A stretch of DNA of 64,000 bases from assembly GCA_014706295.1 (NCBI GenBank), contig JACSVZ010000024.1, positions 3,961,136 through 4,025,135 of the forward strand, in the 5' to 3' direction. The stretch is from Lycocorax pyrrhopterus obiensis (taxonomy: Eukaryota > Chordata > Aves > Passeriformes > Paradisaeidae). Position 1 is the first letter of the stretch; each line of letters opens with the position of its first letter. Positions 58,701-64,000 of the stretch are shown here, one piece after another. The notes below the pieces were generated by a model. The model saw nothing but the letters and a program-made list of their open reading frames with translations, did no database searches and was not told where the DNA came from. Made by a program: the position numbers and the translations under genes.

Positions 58701-59845
58701 CACAGCTTCAGGAAGTGCGGGGATGTAAACTCTGAGAATGTTAATGACTTGTGGATTTTGGCAACAGACTCAATATCGTATAAAAATAATGTTTAGTAAA
58801 AAAATCCCGGTGTCCATCATAAAAATTCAGGGGGGAAAAAAAAAGAAAGAAAAAAATGGATAGCGCTTTCTGTCCTCATGGGATGGAGATGCCCCCATTT
58901 GTCAGAAACAGTTTTAAATAACAAGTAGTACATTGGAAACAACAATGGGTCAGCAGCCATTAAACGTGTCCTGTATGAAAGTGCACATCTTTCAATGGGG
59001 TTTAACCACCGTGAGGTTGTGATCTGACACAAACTGCAACTGAGGACCATAGAAATTAATTCTTTCCGATGGAAATATGGACCACCATCAAGACAAGATT
59101 ACTAGTTTCCTTACAAGATTAAAAACATTGAGATTTTGCAGCATCATAGTAAGGCACTCACCCATGGAAAAGTCTGTGACTGTTGCTTCGAGCGGCAGCA
59201 GCTGACTAGCTTGTAACACGAGGAAGACAGTTTTCAGTTCTGAGCTAAGTGCTAGGGTGCCTTACATTATCCGGGGGGAATTACTTGGGGGTGGGGAACT
59301 GTTAGTGTTACAATTCTCCTATAAACTAGTTGGTTTTTTTTTTTCCCCCTCAACCCATTAAAGCATCTCATAATCTAAAATATTAGTTTTATAAATCTAG
59401 TCTTCTGTTTTAAGGCTCTAAAAATCCCCTCCCCCCAACCCCCACAAAAAATACCTACCAGCGCCTGGTGGGCAACGGAGGACCAAAGCCGCCAGTTCAC
59501 AGTCAGGAGTCTCTAGTATTGCATCTTAAAAATGAAAACCTGCTTCCGCCTCCCGGGAGTTTTATCCCTTCCCTTGAATGCCTTCATGTGTTTGGTCAGG
59601 TCAAAATTTTGCAAAGCCAGAAAAAATTAAAAAAATAATCATCATCATCATCAGTCTCTTCCAATCCTACAAAGGTGTTGGATCATTCTGTCCCGTGGTG
59701 CTGGTCTCCTTCCTCGAGTCGACGCTGCCTGCCCTGCAGTGATTTCTCATTGGAAAAAAAAAACAAGGTGTCCCAATGCTTCCTTTTTTGTATGGCTCCT
59801 ACAAATCTGAAAGCTTTCTTGAGTGAGGTAACAAAAGTTAGGCTT
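55755..59845 (-). other. AGO1: AGO1 3' UTR (inferred)
   Basis: About 4.1 kb between the AGO1 stop and the most distal good - strand poly(A) signal (55775-55780) before the AGO3-proximal intergenic part. Other - strand AATAAA hexamers lie near 56388, 56428 and 57497, so shorter isoforms are likely. No exon or recognisable repeat was found. It contains homopolymer tracts and a (CAT)n run near 59640. Confidence 0.6.
55775..55780 (-). terminator. AGO1: Candidate distal AGO1 poly(A) signal (AATAAA on -)
   Basis: TTTATT on the + strand in a T-rich context. A further copy inside inverted-duplication arm B (near 54344) is less likely to belong to AGO1. Confidence 0.45.
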
Positions 59846-62794
<2,949 letters not shown>

Positions 62795-64000
62795 CTGCAG
62801 TGACAGACAGGTCTTACACCAGGAAGGACAGAGAGGATGTGGGACATTCCCAGCCTCTACCTGCTTCCCCCATGCACAGCTGGCCATGGGCTGAGCACCT
62901 GAACTCACAGATCAGATGGAACAGCAAATACTGTACAGGCAATCAGTGCCCAAAAGAGACATCCCTGGTCATGGCCACATCCTGATGTCACACTCTGCCA
63001 TGCCCTTTGCAACATTTACAGGAATTTCCAGTGAGACAACTTTGGTTGGTGCCACTGAGTGCCGTGGCTGTGGGGACTGCTGCTGCTCTGCCCTTGCTTC
63101 GCTTCTCCTGCCCGCCAGCGAGAGGGAGTGGGGCTGCCCCAGACAGCCATGGGCTGCCCCAGATGGCCAAGGGCTGCCCCAGATCGCCAAGGGCTGCCCA
63201 AGGACGTGGTGGGTTGAGTCACCGCGTGGCAGCCATTGAGCAGAGAGTTCCCACTGCAGCGCAGGGCAGACCTCAGACACATCAGAGCAAGAGGTCGGGG
63301 GCAGCCAGGCTTGACTGTGACACAGGGCTGGGGGCACAGCGTGACTCAGGTGCTGGCCCAGCTGCCTCACTCCCCACGCTCAGCAGCGTGTGCCCCATGT
63401 CCCCCGAGCAGAGAGGAAGCACCACAGACTCCATATCCTCAGCAGTGTGAATCTGCTGCCTCTGCCCTCCCCAACACTTTCACTTTTGCTTCAAAAACAG
63501 AGCTCTGGGGTTGGGGCTCCTCCACCGGAGCCAATGTGTACAATAGAAACTGTGCCTTTAGTTTCAGCCACAGACCCACTTCTATTGTCCAATCAACAAA
63601 CAAGGACAAGGTCAAGTTGCTCCAAAGACTCTACCCTTCTCCTCCCCTGCAGCTTCAAAAAAGCTTTCACAAAAATTAAGAAAAAAGCCCTAGTGGTCCT
63701 GCACAAACCGCAAAAGATGTTTTCAGAGGTGAAGCTCTGCCGCCAGGAAACAGACTGTTCTGTCCCACCCACACCTACAGCAAACAGCCCTAAGCCTTTC
63801 CCAACCCCTTCTAATTAAGAAAAAAACATTCCTCCAAAGACACTTTTTCACGCCAAGGAAAACCTGAGCTGTGAGTCCTGGAAAGTAAGGAACTTAATAG
63901 GAAAATGCTGACGTGCTTATCCTGCATGGCAACCAGCACAGGGCAGTGTCTCAGCCCAGTGGAGGGCACAAGCTGTCCCTGGACCCACTGGCACCGAGCA
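62795..64000 (-). other. AGO1: AGO1 intron, incomplete at the window end
   Basis: The acceptor CAG at 62797-62795 precedes the [12 protein letters not shown] exon. No sequence coding for the preceding exon was found up to 64000, so at least 1.2 kb of intron is present. It contains a 20-bp tandem repeat at 63131-63199. Confidence 0.75.
63131..63199. repeat. 20-bp tandem repeat, about 3.5 copies (AGO1 intron)
   Basis: Units at 63131, 63151, 63171 and 63191 begin GGGCTGCCCCAGA and end CAGCCAT, TGGCCAA and TCGCCAA. The last copy is partial. Confidence 0.9.

Overview
This is a bird-type nuclear genome window, read from compact introns, many 3'-terminal CR1 LINE fragments and CpG-rich promoters. 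It holds five recognisable genes: COL8A2 (last coding exon, + strand), then ADPRS (ADPRHL2/ARH3), TEKT2, AGO3 and the 3' part of AGO1, all on the - strand. Order and relative orientation match the human 1p34.3 block AGO1-AGO3-TEKT2-ADPRS-COL8A2 as I remember it, so this is conserved vertebrate synteny and not a foreign or mobile cluster. The species cannot be named from the sequence.

Layout. 1-765 is COL8A2 intron. 766-2687 is the COL8A2 exon coding the collagen helix and C1q-like NC1 domain, followed by a 3' UTR ending near a poly(A) signal at 5516. 5.5-8.1 kb is the convergent COL8A2/ADPRS gap. ADPRS (six coding exons, 370 aa) lies at 8127-12061, with an 81-bp almost perfect palindrome just upstream of its start codon. 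TEKT2 (nine coding exons, about 426 aa) lies at 12442-17359, with a GC-rich upstream region and a 31-bp minisatellite at 18.26-18.77 kb. About 19.2-30.46 kb looks like a very long AGO3 3' UTR. AGO3 (19 coding exons, 860 aa, complete) spans 30463-52893, with a CpG-island promoter that carries a palindromic RFX X-box. 55.8-59.8 kb is probably the AGO1 3' UTR. 59846-62794 holds the last five coding exons of AGO1, and the gene continues past the window end.

How the genes relate. AGO3 and AGO1 are paralogous small-RNA-guided Argonautes in tandem. AGO3 keeps the full DEDH slicer tetrad, while AGO1 has Arg in place of the His. TEKT2 is a ciliary/flagellar microtubule protein, ADPRS removes serine-linked ADP-ribose, and COL8A2 is a basement-membrane collagen. 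Apart from the two AGO genes they share location, not a pathway. All exon boundaries were set by hand from GT/AG sites, reading-frame continuity and remembered family sequence. The most unusual non-coding features are the palindrome with two CTCF-like motifs, a 152-bp inverted duplication (two mismatches) flanking AGO3 exon 1, the 31-bp minisatellite, and an inverted CR1 pair in ADPRS intron 1.
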